Below, piece by piece: positions 1 to 7,857 of a stretch of 14,547 nucleotides of DNA; position 1 is the first letter of the stretch, and every line of letters starts with the position of its first letter. Below the pieces are notes generated by a model. That model was not told where the DNA came from and did not search any database. It saw nothing but the letters and a program-made list of their open reading frames with translations. The position numbers and the translations under genes were made by a program. The stretch lies in contig DYTA01000018.1 of NCBI GenBank assembly GCA_020726205.1, positions 1-14,547 of the forward strand, given 5' to 3'. The DNA is from Nitrosospira multiformis (GTDB lineage: Bacteria; Pseudomonadota; Gammaproteobacteria; Burkholderiales; UBA11063).

Positions 1-273
1 ACTCGCTAACCAAACTACCAACTCATGATCTTTTGAGTAACGATTTATTGTTATAACAATAGCTAAGAAACTTGCTATATTTAAGATCATGGGAAAACTA
101 GCTAATGTTCCATAGAGCATCAATGTAAATAATGTAACGGTAGGAATGTTGCCACTACTTGCTTGATCAAGGAGTTTAAATAGTTCGGTAATTGGTAATA
201 TGATTACCAGTACCGTCAAAATTTTGGCGGCATTAGAAACTAGTTCGCGGTAAAAAACGTTTTTTATTAACAT
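1..273 (-). CDS. lptF: LptF, LPS export ABC transporter permease (5' part only)
   Basis: The minus strand is open from an ATG at 273-271 to the left edge, giving 91 residues of the N-terminus; E. coli LptF is about 366 residues. The protein starts MLIKNVFYREL, the N-terminal 'YREL' signature of the LptF/LptG family. A first hydrophobic helix follows (about residues 16-31), then a polar stretch with QASSG (about 41-45), and a second hydrophobic region (about 52-75). It ends in a segment resembling the family's 'SRMYRDSEMVVW' block (here RYSKDHELVVW). LptF pairs with LptG in the inner membrane and, with the LptB ATPase, extracts lipopolysaccharide and passes it to LptC/LptA. Divergent placement next to pepA is common in proteobacteria. 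I see no clear Shine-Dalgarno sequence before the start. Confidence 0.9.
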   Translation of the reverse strand, partial: MLIKNVFYRELVSNAAKILTVLVIILPITELFKLLDQASSGNIPTVTLFTLMLYGTLASFPMILNIASFLAIVITINRYSKDHELVVWLAS

Positions 274-345
274 GGTAATAGTGCTAGAATAATGTAATTG
301 GATATATTTTAACACACTACGCTTTAATATAGAAAGGTGCTTGTC
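274..345. promoter_or_regulatory. Divergent lptF/pepA promoter region
   Basis: A 72-nt gap separates the two divergent starts. On the plus strand an extended -10 (TGC-TAGAAT, 282-290) with a weak T-rich -35 near 262-268 would drive pepA. On the minus strand an extended -10 (TGT-TAAAAT, occupying 306-314) would drive lptF. The two candidate -10 boxes are only about 15 bases apart, so the promoters probably interfere with each other or share control. The boxes were assigned by eye; the flanking -35 elements are poor. Confidence 0.45.
332..337 (+). promoter_or_regulatory. pepA ribosome binding site that decides the start
   Basis: GAAAGG at 332-337 sits 8 nt before the ATG at 346. It overlaps the in-frame GTG at 337, which is therefore unlikely to be the start. 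The same AGAAAGG string precedes hfq at 10632-10638, so it appears to be a normal ribosome binding site here. Confidence 0.7.
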
Positions 346-1797
346 ATGCAGTTTAAATTTAAACATTCAAAAATTTCGTTAAATACGAAAGCTTCTGGAG
401 CTGATGGCTTTGATGTTAAATTTTGTTTTGAACAAAATGCTACTGAAATTTATCAAAGTATAACTAACAATAATGCTAAGTCAGAATTAATTGATAAAAT
501 GGATGCAGTAGGATCAATTACTACGTATAACAATCAAATTTTAGTTAGTTTAGGTAGTAGTGAAAAGCTAAATTTTGATAACCTAACAGCTAGTGCTGTA
601 GCTTTGTCTAAATTTATTTCTTCAAGGTTAATTAAAGAAATTAATTTTATATTCGATGGTATTTCATTAGAGTCTTTAAATATCAGCTTTGGCGATTGTG
701 TTGAACGATATATAGTTGATTTTATTAATGGGTTATATTATTTTGATGATTTTAAATCACAAAAAATAAAATTAGAGTTAAGCAAAATAAATGTTATCAC
801 AGAAGAAAATATTAATCAAAACTTAAAAAATGCGATTGCAATTCTTGGCGGTTATTTTGTAGTACGTGATTTAGCAAATAATCCATCAAATATTGCTACG
901 CCGACTTATTTAGCTAATGTTGCTGAAGATTTCAAAAAATTAAATAAAAATGTTGAAGTAGAAATTTTTGATGAAAAAGCAATCCGTAAAATGGGGATGA
1001 ATGCATTTCTGGGTGTTGCTAAAGGATCTATTGAGGAACCTAAATTTATCAAGCTTGAATATAAAGGTTTAAAAAAGAATGTTAAGCCTGTAGTTTTGGT
1101 TGGAAAAGGTATTACCTTTGATTCAGGTGGTATTTCTTTAAAACCTGGTGCAAATATGGACGATATGAAATACGATATGTGCGGTGCAGCAACGGTATTA
1201 GGTGTTTTTGCGGCAGTAGCGAGTTTAGGTTTAAGTATTAACCTAACTGTTTTGGTACCAACTTGTGAAAATATGCCTGCTGGAAATGCCCAAAAACCAG
1301 GTGATATTGTAACTAGTATGGCTGGTAAAACTATTGAAATTTTAAATACAGATGCAGAAGGTCGTTTAATTTTATGCGATGCTCTTCATTATGCCAAATC
1401 CTTAAATCCTGAATTTGTGGTTGATGTTGCCACATTAACTGGTGCTTGCGTAATTGCATTAGGCTCTGTTGCAAGTGGTTTGTATGTAAATGATGAAGAA
1501 TTAAATATTGCTATTCAACAAGCTTCGATTAAAGCTAGTGATAAAGTTTGGAGAATGCCACTATTTGATGAATACCGTGCATTACTAAAAGGTAATCATG
1601 CTGATTTATTAAATATTGGTGGATGGGGTGGAAAAGCTGGTAGTGTTACTGCCGCATGTTTTTTAGAAGAGTTTACTGACTATAAGTGGGCTCATTTAGA
1701 TGTAGCAGGAACAGCTTCTACAGCTGAAGCTAAGGGTAGTACAGGTCGTCCATTTAAACTATTACTTGAGTTGGTAAAAATATATACTCAAAAATAA
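346..1797 (+). CDS. pepA: Leucyl aminopeptidase PepA (M17 family)
   Basis: Encodes a cytosolic dinuclear-metal aminopeptidase that removes N-terminal residues, classically leucine, from peptides; M17 enzymes are usually hexamers. With the ATG at 346 the protein is 483 residues, close to the family norm of about 500. The N-terminal half is divergent, as usual. The C-terminal catalytic half is very well conserved. The metal ligands expected by homology are K254, D259 (in VGKGITFDSGG), D277 (KYDMCG), D336 and E338 (NTDAEGR). The catalytic residues correspond to K266 and R340. An in-frame GTG at 337 could add three residues, but the ribosome binding site favours the ATG. It is followed by a stem-loop terminator and is probably a single-gene transcript. 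E. coli PepA also binds DNA; nothing here shows whether this one does. Confidence 0.95.
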   Translation: MQFKFKHSKISLNTKASGADGFDVKFCFEQNATEIYQSITNNNAKSELIDKMDAVGSITTYNNQILVSLGSSEKLNFDNLTASAVALSKFISSRLIKEINFIFDGISLESLNISFGDCVERYIVDFINGLYYFDDFKSQKIKLELSKINVITEENINQNLKNAIAILGGYFVVRDLANNPSNIATPTYLANVAEDFKKLNKNVEVEIFDEKAIRKMGMNAFLGVAKGSIEEPKFIKLEYKGLKKNVKPVVLVGKGITFDSGGISLKPGANMDDMKYDMCGAATVLGVFAAVASLGLSINLTVLVPTCENMPAGNAQKPGDIVTSMAGKTIEILNTDAEGRLILCDALHYAKSLNPEFVVDVATLTGACVIALGSVASGLYVNDEELNIAIQQASIKASDKVWRMPLFDEYRALLKGNHADLLNIGGWGGKAGSVTAACFLEEFTDYKWAHLDVAGTASTAEAKGSTGRPFKLLLELVKIYTQK

Positions 1798-1818
1798 CAC
1801 ATTAGTTTATGTGGTATA

Positions 1819-1853
1819 AAAAGATAGCCACTAATAAACCGTGGTTATTTTTT
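1819..1853 (+). terminator. Intrinsic terminator after pepA
   Basis: TAGCCAC (1825-1831) pairs with GTGGTTA (1841-1847), allowing one G-U pair, around a 9-nt loop. Upstream A residues (1819-1824) pair with the T run 1848-1853, so the element could work in both directions. The T run directly follows the core stem, as in a rho-independent terminator. A weaker CACAT/ATGTG hairpin lies just upstream (about 1798-1815). Confidence 0.75.
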
Positions 1854-1885
1854 ACAGTTATTATGTTAAAATTTAGTGCTAAGAT
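1844..1885 (+). promoter_or_regulatory. Candidate ndk promoter
   Basis: Two extended -10-like boxes lie in tandem: TGT-TAAAAT (1864-1872) and TGC-TAAGAT (1877-1885). No good -35 is visible; a T-rich TTATTT is near 1845-1850. The TGTTAAAAT string also occurs as the lptF candidate -10. The downstream leader is about 25 nt, with AAGG at 1898-1901 before the ATG at 1913. Confidence 0.4.
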
Positions 1886-1912
1886 ATAAAATATAAAAAG
1901 GTAAATTATCAT

Positions 1913-2344
1913 ATGAATTTAGAAAGAACTATCTCGATTGTAAAACCAGATGCTGTAGCCAAAAATGTTATTGGTCAAATTTATGCACGTTTTGAACAAG
2001 CTGGTTTAAAAATAATTGCAGCTAAGATGAAACACTTATCAAAACAAGAAGCGGAAGGATTTTATGAGGTTCATAAAGATCGTCCATTTTTTGGGGAACT
2101 AGTTGAGTTTATGACATCTGGTCCTGTTATGATTCAAGTTCTTGAAGGTGAAAATGCAGTACTTAAAAATCGAGAATTGATGGGAGCTACAGATCCTAAA
2201 AAAGCTGATGCTGGAACAATTCGCGCTGATTTTGCTGACTCAATTTCAGAAAATGCTGTGCATGGTTCAGATAGTGAGGAAAATGCTGCAATTGAGATTG
2301 CGTATTTTTTTGCTACCTCTGAGTTATGTCCTAGAACACGTTAA
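1913..2344 (+). CDS. ndk: Nucleoside diphosphate kinase
   Basis: Transfers the gamma phosphate of ATP to nucleoside diphosphates through a phosphohistidine intermediate, balancing cytosolic NTP and dNTP pools. The 143-residue length is standard. The N-terminus ([12 protein letters not shown]) holds the conserved K11, and the active-site block NAVHGSDS places the phosphorylated histidine at H117. The C-terminus (FFATSELC) is also typical. It stands alone between two stem-loops, after pepA and before rlmN; the ndk-rlmN neighbourhood is common in betaproteobacteria. AAGG at 1898-1901 lies 11 nt before the ATG, a slightly long spacing. Confidence 0.97.
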   Translation: MNLERTISIVKPDAVAKNVIGQIYARFEQAGLKIIAAKMKHLSKQEAEGFYEVHKDRPFFGELVEFMTSGPVMIQVLEGENAVLKNRELMGATDPKKADAGTIRADFADSISENAVHGSDSEENAAIEIAYFFATSELCPRTR

Positions 2345-2351
2345 ATATTAA

Positions 2352-2390
2352 GTGGTTATTTGCTGTGTTTATGTATTAGCAAATAACCAC
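2352..2390 (+). terminator. Perfect 13-bp stem-loop after ndk
   Basis: GTGGTTATTTGCT (2352-2364) is perfectly complementary to AGCAAATAACCAC (2378-2390) around a 13-nt loop. A short T-rich tail (ACTTTTATTG) follows, so it is probably a rho-independent terminator, though the U tract is weak. Its arm shares the 10-mer GTGGTTATTT with the terminator after pepA. It ends only 17 nt before the rlmN ATG. Confidence 0.6.
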
Positions 2391-2407
2391 ACTTTTATTG
2401 ATTGAAT

Positions 2408-3502
2408 ATGAAAATAAATTTATTAAATTATACTCTACCAAAATTAGAACAGTTTTTTGTAGAAATTGGTGAAAAAAAATTTCGGGCAAAACAGGTTTTT
2501 CGGTGGTTGCACGTTTATGGTGCACAAAATTTTGATGAAATGACCGATATTGCTAAGTCATTACGTGCTACTTTAGAGCAAATTGCTACTATTGAGGCTC
2601 CTCAACTAGTTTCTGAACAAATTTCTACTGATGGAACACGTAAATGGGCGCTTGAAGTTAGCGGTGGCAATAAAATTGAAGCTGTTTTTATTCCTGAAGA
2701 AGGTAGAGGAACTCTGTGTGTCTCATCTCAAGTTGGTTGTGCCTTAGAGTGTCAATTTTGTTCAACTGCGCGTCAAGGATTTAACCGTAATCTAACTAGT
2801 GGTGAAATTGTTGGTCAATTATGGTGGGCAAATCGTCGTTTAGGAAAAGATCCTAAAGGTGAAAAACTTATTACAAATGTTGTAATGATGGGAATGGGGG
2901 AGCCGTTAGTTAATTATGAAAATGTAATTGATGCAATGAAAATAATGCTTGATGATAATGCATATAATTTATCAAAACGTAAGCTTACTCTTTCTACTAG
3001 CGGCGTAGTTTCTCGGTTTGATTGGCTAGCAGAAGACTGTCCTGTTGCCTTGGCTATTAGTTTACATGCTTCTAATGACGAAGTCCGTGATAAAATTATA
3101 CCTATTAATAAAAAATATCCAATTGCTGAATTAGTTGCTGGATGTAAAAGATATCTAGAAAAATCACCAAAAAATTATATTACATTTGAATATGTTATGC
3201 TTAAAGATGTTAATGATAAATTAGAACATGCTAGAGAGTTAACTAAACTAATGAAAGGTTTAGAATGTAAATTTAACTTAATTCCATTTAATCCTTTTCC
3301 GAATTCTGGTTTTGAATCATCTAGTTGGGAACAAATTTTAAAATTTCAAAAAGTCTTACAAAATGGTGGTTATATAACGACAGTTCGTAAAACTAGAGGT
3401 GATGATATCGATGCAGCATGTGGTCAGCTAGTTGGTAAGGTACAAGACAAAACAAAACGTCAAGAAAAATGGAAAAATTTTATTCCTTTAACTGAGGTAT
3501 AG
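2408..3502 (+). CDS. rlmN: RlmN, 23S rRNA A2503 / tRNA A37 C2-methyltransferase
   Basis: Radical-SAM enzyme that methylates C2 of A2503 in 23S rRNA and of A37 in some tRNAs. From the ATG at 2408 it is 364 residues, normal for the family. The iron-sulfur cysteines C111, C115 and C118 (CALECQFC) and the following TARQGFNRN block are present. So is MMGMGEPL, the SAM-binding GGE-like motif. The C-terminal [11 protein letters not shown] carries the cysteine that forms the methyl-enzyme intermediate (C338). A TTG at 2402 would add two residues. Neither start has a recognisable Shine-Dalgarno sequence, which is odd because the genes downstream do. It is followed after 1 nt by the PilW-like gene, so the two are co-transcribed. 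Confidence 0.96.
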   Translation: MKINLLNYTLPKLEQFFVEIGEKKFRAKQVFRWLHVYGAQNFDEMTDIAKSLRATLEQIATIEAPQLVSEQISTDGTRKWALEVSGGNKIEAVFIPEEGRGTLCVSSQVGCALECQFCSTARQGFNRNLTSGEIVGQLWWANRRLGKDPKGEKLITNVVMMGMGEPLVNYENVIDAMKIMLDDNAYNLSKRKLTLSTSGVVSRFDWLAEDCPVALAISLHASNDEVRDKIIPINKKYPIAELVAGCKRYLEKSPKNYITFEYVMLKDVNDKLEHARELTKLMKGLECKFNLIPFNPFPNSGFESSSWEQILKFQKVLQNGGYITTVRKTRGDDIDAACGQLVGKVQDKTKRQEKWKNFIPLTEV

Positions 3503-3503
3503 A

Positions 3504-4556
3504 ATGCGCTTTTTATCAGCATTAGCTTGTGTTATTAGCTTTAGTTGTTTAAGTGCTTGTGTTACTAAAACAATTAATAGTGATGGAACAGTTCAAAATA
3601 ATATTGTGGATAAAAATAAACTATCAGATACTTACGTTGATTTAGCTGTAGAGTATCAGAAACATAATGCACCACAAGTGGCATTAGAGCGGGTTAATCT
3701 AGCTATTCAGACTTTACCTGATAATGCCAGAGCTTATATGATTAGAGCTATGATTTATCAACAATTAGGAAAAATAACTTTTGCAGAAAATGATTTCATT
3801 AAAGCTATTGATTTGAAGAGTAATTATTCTGAAGCATATGTTAATTACGCAGTATTTTTATGTGAAAATAAAAACTATGATAGTGCGTTAACTAATTTCA
3901 ATTTAGCACTAGAAAACCCATTGTACTATAATCCAGAAATAGGTTATTATAGCCGTGGTAGTTGTTTTTATAAACAAAATAAAATTGATTTAGCTAATGC
4001 CGATTTCCTTAAAGCGTTAAGTTATCGTAGTGCTCCACCTGATACTTATATTTCTTTAGCAAAATTGCAATTTGAGCAAAAAAACTATGCTTTAGCAAAT
4101 TTTTATTTAAGCAAGTTTAGTGGTTCACAAACACCATCAATTATGTGGCTACATATTCAAATTTTACAGGCTTTAATTGATAGTAATACTGACCCAATGA
4201 GAACACATGAGTATGTTTCTTATAGAAATACAATCGGTCAGCTATTGGTTTCTAATTATTCTAATACTCAAGAAGCACAAAAGTATTTAACTCGTTACGG
4301 TTCTCCTGCTCCATTTAAAAAAAATATGCTAAATCAAACAGCTAGTTTAAAACGTAGCAGTGTAATTAGCATACGTAAAGTGAGTTCTCAACCAGTTAGT
4401 CAGTCTAATTTAGTTCCTAATTACGTATATGTGAAATCAGGTGATACTTTATTTTCTATAGCAAATAAAAATAATACAACAGTTAAACAACTTGAGCAAA
4501 TTAATAAAATTAAATCTGCTAATATTAAAGCTGGTATGAAAATTTTTTTAAAATAA
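3504..4556 (+). CDS. pilW: PilW/PilF-like TPR lipoprotein with an extra C-terminal LysM domain
   Basis: By position (rlmN, this gene, ispG) and structure this is the type IV pilus biogenesis/stability lipoprotein called PilF in Pseudomonas and PilW in Neisseria, the outer-membrane pilotin that helps PilQ secretin assembly. A signal peptide ends in the lipobox LSAC, with lipidation expected at C19. TPR-like helical repeats fill about residues 42-260 (for example LAVEYQKHNAPQVALERVN). After a Ser/Gln-rich linker (about 275-305) comes a LysM domain at 307-350 (YVKSGDTLFSIA and GMKIFL), a peptidoglycan-binding fold. The family is usually about 250 residues; this is 350, and the excess is the linker plus LysM. 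GAGG at 3494-3497 supports the ATG at 3504. The 'pilus' role is inferred; no other pilus gene lies in the window. Confidence 0.8.
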   Translation: MRFLSALACVISFSCLSACVTKTINSDGTVQNNIVDKNKLSDTYVDLAVEYQKHNAPQVALERVNLAIQTLPDNARAYMIRAMIYQQLGKITFAENDFIKAIDLKSNYSEAYVNYAVFLCENKNYDSALTNFNLALENPLYYNPEIGYYSRGSCFYKQNKIDLANADFLKALSYRSAPPDTYISLAKLQFEQKNYALANFYLSKFSGSQTPSIMWLHIQILQALIDSNTDPMRTHEYVSYRNTIGQLLVSNYSNTQEAQKYLTRYGSPAPFKKNMLNQTASLKRSSVISIRKVSSQPVSQSNLVPNYVYVKSGDTLFSIANKNNTTVKQLEQINKIKSANIKAGMKIFLK

Positions 4557-4579
4557 TTAAATTTAAGTGAGATGTTACA

Positions 4580-5791
4580 ATGTATAGTCGACGTAAAACA
4601 TTAATAACAAATGTTGGTAATGTAAGAATAGGTGGTAATAATCCTATTGTGGTTCAATCAATGACCAATACTAATACAGAAAATGCGTTAGAAACAGCTT
4701 TACAAATTGCCGATTTGGCAAGAGCTGGCTCTGAAATTGTTAGAATTACTGTTAATACGTTAGCAGCTGGGGCTAAAGTACGTGAAATTTGTGAACGCTT
4801 AACTGATATGGGTATAAACGTACCAATTGTTGGAGATTTTCATTTTAATGGACACAAAATTCTGGCTGAGAATCCTGATTGTGCTAAATATTTAGCTAAA
4901 TATAGAATTAACCCTGGTAATATCGGTAAAGGTGCAAAGCGTGATGAACAATTTGCATATATGATTAATACAGCCAAGGAGTATAATAAGTCAGTTAGAA
5001 TTGGTGTTAATTGGGGATCTTTAGATCAACAATTATTAGCTAATATGTTAGATACAAATGCTCGACAAAGCCAACCGCACAGTCTTGAAGTTGTTATGCG
5101 TAAAGCGCTAGTTGAGTCTGCAATTCAAAGTGCCGATAAAGCGATTGAATTAGGATTACCTTCAGATAAAATTTTATTATCATGTAAAGTTAGTCATGTT
5201 CAAGATTTAGTTTTAGTGTATCGTGATTTAGCTAGTCGTTGTAACTTTCCATTGCATCTTGGTTTAACAGAGGCTGGGATGGGTGCTAAGGGAATTGTTG
5301 CTTCCACTGCTGCATTATCATTGATTCTACAAGATGGGATTGGTGATACTATACGTGTTTCACTAACTCCTAGACCTAATGAAAGTCGAGTACAAGAGGT
5401 TATAGTTGCGCAAGAAATATTACAATCATTAGGATTGAGATCTTTTGCACCTGTAGTAACCTCATGTCCTGGTTGTGGACGTACTTCAAGTGATTATTTT
5501 CAGCTATTAGCAGAAAAAATTCAAACCTACTTGAGAGATCAGATGCCATTATGGAAAATAAAATATCCAGGTGTTGAAGAAATGAAAGTTGCTGTTATGG
5601 GGTGTGTTGTAAATGGTCCAGGGGAGTCTAAGCTTGCTAATATTGGTATTAGTTTACCAGGAAGAGATGAGTCACCAGTTGCGCCTGTCTTTATTGATGG
5701 AGAAAAATCTGTCACATTAAAAGGTGATCATATCGCTGAAGAGTTTCAAGTAATTGTTGATAACTATGTTATGAAGAAATATAGTGCGTAA
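4580..5791 (+). CDS. ispG: IspG, 4-hydroxy-3-methylbut-2-enyl diphosphate synthase
   Basis: Iron-sulfur enzyme of the non-mevalonate (MEP) isoprenoid pathway, converting MEcPP to HMBPP. The protein is 403 residues. The N-terminal TIM-barrel part has the usual VQSMTNTNT start and NPGNIG segment. The C-terminal cluster domain carries C296 and C299 (SCPGCGRT) and C342 ([10 protein letters not shown]), the three [4Fe-4S] ligands; E349 is the expected fourth ligand or catalytic glutamate. AAGTGAG at about 4565-4571 supports the ATG at 4580. It lies 23 nt after the PilW-like gene, probably in the same transcript. In many relatives rodZ sits between these two genes; here there is no room for it. Confidence 0.97.
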   Translation: MYSRRKTLITNVGNVRIGGNNPIVVQSMTNTNTENALETALQIADLARAGSEIVRITVNTLAAGAKVREICERLTDMGINVPIVGDFHFNGHKILAENPDCAKYLAKYRINPGNIGKGAKRDEQFAYMINTAKEYNKSVRIGVNWGSLDQQLLANMLDTNARQSQPHSLEVVMRKALVESAIQSADKAIELGLPSDKILLSCKVSHVQDLVLVYRDLASRCNFPLHLGLTEAGMGAKGIVASTAALSLILQDGIGDTIRVSLTPRPNESRVQEVIVAQEILQSLGLRSFAPVVTSCPGCGRTSSDYFQLLAEKIQTYLRDQMPLWKIKYPGVEEMKVAVMGCVVNGPGESKLANIGISLPGRDESPVAPVFIDGEKSVTLKGDHIAEEFQVIVDNYVMKKYSA

Positions 5792-5933
5792 ACTACTTTA
5801 TATAAGAGAGCAAGTTAGTGGCTGTTTTGATAATTTTTAACCTATAAGCTCAAATACAATTACGGAATAAAATTAATTGAAGTCAACCCACAGTACACTC
5901 CCTAAAATTATAATGAATTAAAATAGGTGAAAA
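5792..5933 (+). promoter_or_regulatory. ispG-hisS gap with candidate hisS promoter
   Basis: The longest gap in the window (142 nt) holds no reading frame I can support and no convincing terminator. A consensus -10 TATAAT lies at 5909-5914, overlapped on its left by TAAAAT (5903-5908). The nearest -35-like box, TTGAAG at 5877-5882, is 20 nt from TAAAAT and so too far to be ideal. A locally C-rich patch (5883-5902) stands out from the AT-rich background. The hisS ribosome binding site AGGTGA is at 5925-5930. Confidence 0.4.
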
Positions 5934-7208
5934 ATGAAAGAAAAAGCACAAAAAATAGTTGGTGTTAAAGGAATGAATGATTTGTTGCCAGGTGATTCAC
6001 ATCGCTGGTTGTGGTTAGAAAATAAATTCCATCTATGGTTGAAACAATATGGTTATGAAAATATTCGTACCCCAATTTTAGAAGATACTAAGCTATTTAC
6101 TCGATCTATTGGTGAAGTAACTGATATTGTTGAAAAAGAAATGTATAGTTTTATTGATAGCCTAAATGGTGATACTTTAACTATGCGTCCAGAAGGAACT
6201 GCGGGTACTTTACGGGCAGCAGTTGAACATAATTTATTATACAATGCAACACAAAAGCTTTGGTATATTGGGCCAATGTTTCGTCACGAACGCCCACAAA
6301 AAGGACGCTATCGCCAGTTTCATCAATTAGGTGTTGAGGCATTAGGATTTAAAGGACCTGATATTGATTGTGAAATAATTTTAATGCTAAATCATCTTTG
6401 GAAAATATTAGGATTAAAAAATATTGAATTACATATTAACTGTCTTGGAAATAAAGAAGAGCGAGCTATTCATCGTCAAGCGTTAATTGAATATTTTGAA
6501 CAATACGTTGATTTATTAGATGATGAAGCTAAACGTAGATTATATACTAATCCATTGCGTATTTTGGATACTAAAAATCCTGCATTACAAGAGTTAGTAA
6601 TGAATGCACCTAAATTAATTGATTGTTTGGATAATGATTCATTGTGCCATTATAATGGTTGGAAATCTGGGCTTGATGCTCTTGGGATTAATTATATCGA
6701 AAATCCACGTTTAGTTCGTGGACTAGATTATTATAATTTGTCAGTATTTGAATGGATTAGCAGTGATTTAGGTTCACAATCAACGGTTTGTGGTGGCGGT
6801 AGATATGATCCATTGGTTGCTGAATTAGGTGCAAAAGATAATTTTGCAATAGGTTATGCAATTGGCCTTGAACGTTTATTGCTTAGTTTAGATGCTCAAA
6901 ATTCTTTGCCAACTAAGCTAAGCCCAGATATCTTTATTGTTAATGAAGGAAATGGCACAGCTAGTTATGCGATGTTAATTGCTAATGAATTAAGAAAGTC
7001 AGGGTTTAATGTTGTTCAAAATTTAGGTGGGGGCAGTTTTAAATCTCAATTTAAAAAAGCAGATAACTCTGGTGCGCCAATTAGTATAGTAATTGGAGAA
7101 AACGAGGTTACAAATAGCCAAGTTGTGATAAAATTAATGGGTGAGCAGACTCAAGAGATTGTAAATTGCGATTTAATAGTAGAATATATTAGTAAAATTT
7201 TAAAATAG
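5934..7208 (+). CDS. hisS: Histidyl-tRNA synthetase
   Basis: Class II aminoacyl-tRNA synthetase that charges tRNA-His. The 424-residue length matches the E. coli enzyme as I recall it. Visible elements in order: the N-terminal [25 protein letters not shown] (83-95), part of the histidine/ATP site; class II motif 2 from [18 protein letters not shown] (116-133); the histidine-specific LVRGLDYYN (260-268); CGGGRYD (286-292); and motif 3 [11 protein letters not shown] (307-317). The C-terminal anticodon-binding domain covers roughly 330-424. AGGTGA at 5925-5930 supports the ATG. It appears to head a transcript that continues into yfgM, bamB and der. Confidence 0.97.
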   Translation: MKEKAQKIVGVKGMNDLLPGDSHRWLWLENKFHLWLKQYGYENIRTPILEDTKLFTRSIGEVTDIVEKEMYSFIDSLNGDTLTMRPEGTAGTLRAAVEHNLLYNATQKLWYIGPMFRHERPQKGRYRQFHQLGVEALGFKGPDIDCEIILMLNHLWKILGLKNIELHINCLGNKEERAIHRQALIEYFEQYVDLLDDEAKRRLYTNPLRILDTKNPALQELVMNAPKLIDCLDNDSLCHYNGWKSGLDALGINYIENPRLVRGLDYYNLSVFEWISSDLGSQSTVCGGGRYDPLVAELGAKDNFAIGYAIGLERLLLSLDAQNSLPTKLSPDIFIVNEGNGTASYAMLIANELRKSGFNVVQNLGGGSFKSQFKKADNSGAPISIVIGENEVTNSQVVIKLMGEQTQEIVNCDLIVEYISKILK

Positions 7209-7220
7209 CAGGGTATTTAG

Positions 7221-7853
7221 ATGGCACATTTTGATTTAAATGAACAAGAACAAATAGCAAATGTAAAATATTTTTGGCGTGATTGGGGTAAATATATTGT
7301 TGGTCTAGTGGCTATACTAATTATTGGTTATATTGGAAGCTCAATATATAATTGGCACCAGCAAAGCCAAGCTCAAGATGCAGCAAAAATATATGAAAAA
7401 TTTAGCGGTGCAATGACAAGTGGTAATACAAATTTAGTTTATTCTACTGCAGATAATTTGATGAGCAATTTACCTAAAACAGAATATACTGCAATGGCAA
7501 CTTTGCAAGCAGCAAAAATAGCTTTTGATAATAAAGATCTAGCTAAAGCAGAAAAATATTTAATTTGGACTAAAGAAAATGCTAGTGATAAATCTTTACA
7601 GAGTATAGCTATATTGAGATTAGCTAGTGTTTATATTGATCAAAATAAGTTTGATAAAGCTCGTGAAATGCTAAAAACAAAACATGATTTAGCTTTTGAT
7701 GGCTTATTTTATGAAGGTCGAGGTGATATGTATATTGCTCAAGATGATTTAGCTAAGGCACGTGATGCATACAAAGAGGGATTGCAAAAAGCAGCAAATG
7801 ATCCATCAACTCAGCAAGCTATTCAAATGAAATTAGATATAATTGGGGGTTAA
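7221..7853 (+). CDS. yfgM: YfgM-like tetratricopeptide membrane protein
   Basis: A 210-residue protein with a short cytosolic N-terminus (MAHFDLNEQEQIANVKYFW), one transmembrane helix at about 24-43, and a periplasmic region of TPR-like helices (for example LAKAEKYLIWTKENA and LAKARDAYKEGLQKA). In E. coli YfgM is an inner-membrane partner of PpiD and the Sec translocon and assists periplasmic chaperone traffic. The position between hisS and bamB is the conserved one. It starts 12 nt after hisS, with an AGGG-like ribosome binding site. Its last codons (Gly-Gly) also encode the ribosome binding site of bamB. Confidence 0.88.
   Translation: MAHFDLNEQEQIANVKYFWRDWGKYIVGLVAILIIGYIGSSIYNWHQQSQAQDAAKIYEKFSGAMTSGNTNLVYSTADNLMSNLPKTEYTAMATLQAAKIAFDNKDLAKAEKYLIWTKENASDKSLQSIAILRLASVYIDQNKFDKAREMLKTKHDLAFDGLFYEGRGDMYIAQDDLAKARDAYKEGLQKAANDPSTQQAIQMKLDIIGG
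7845..7849 (+). promoter_or_regulatory. bamB ribosome binding site inside yfgM
   Basis: A GGGGG run within the last Gly-Gly codons of yfgM lies 8 nt before a TTG at 7858. It supports that TTG as the bamB start rather than the in-frame TTG at 7843, which the G run itself follows. The overlap implies translational coupling of yfgM and bamB. Confidence 0.55.
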
Positions 7854-7857
7854 TCGA

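Noticed and set aside
5792-5870. Intrinsic terminator after ispG
   Set aside because: T runs are present near 5824-5838, but I could not find a stem longer than about 3-4 bp in front of them.
6053-6244. Minus-strand reading frame of 63 codons inside hisS
   Set aside because: It lies opposite the conserved catalytic core of HisRS and has no ribosome binding site or family resemblance; it is a shadow of hisS.
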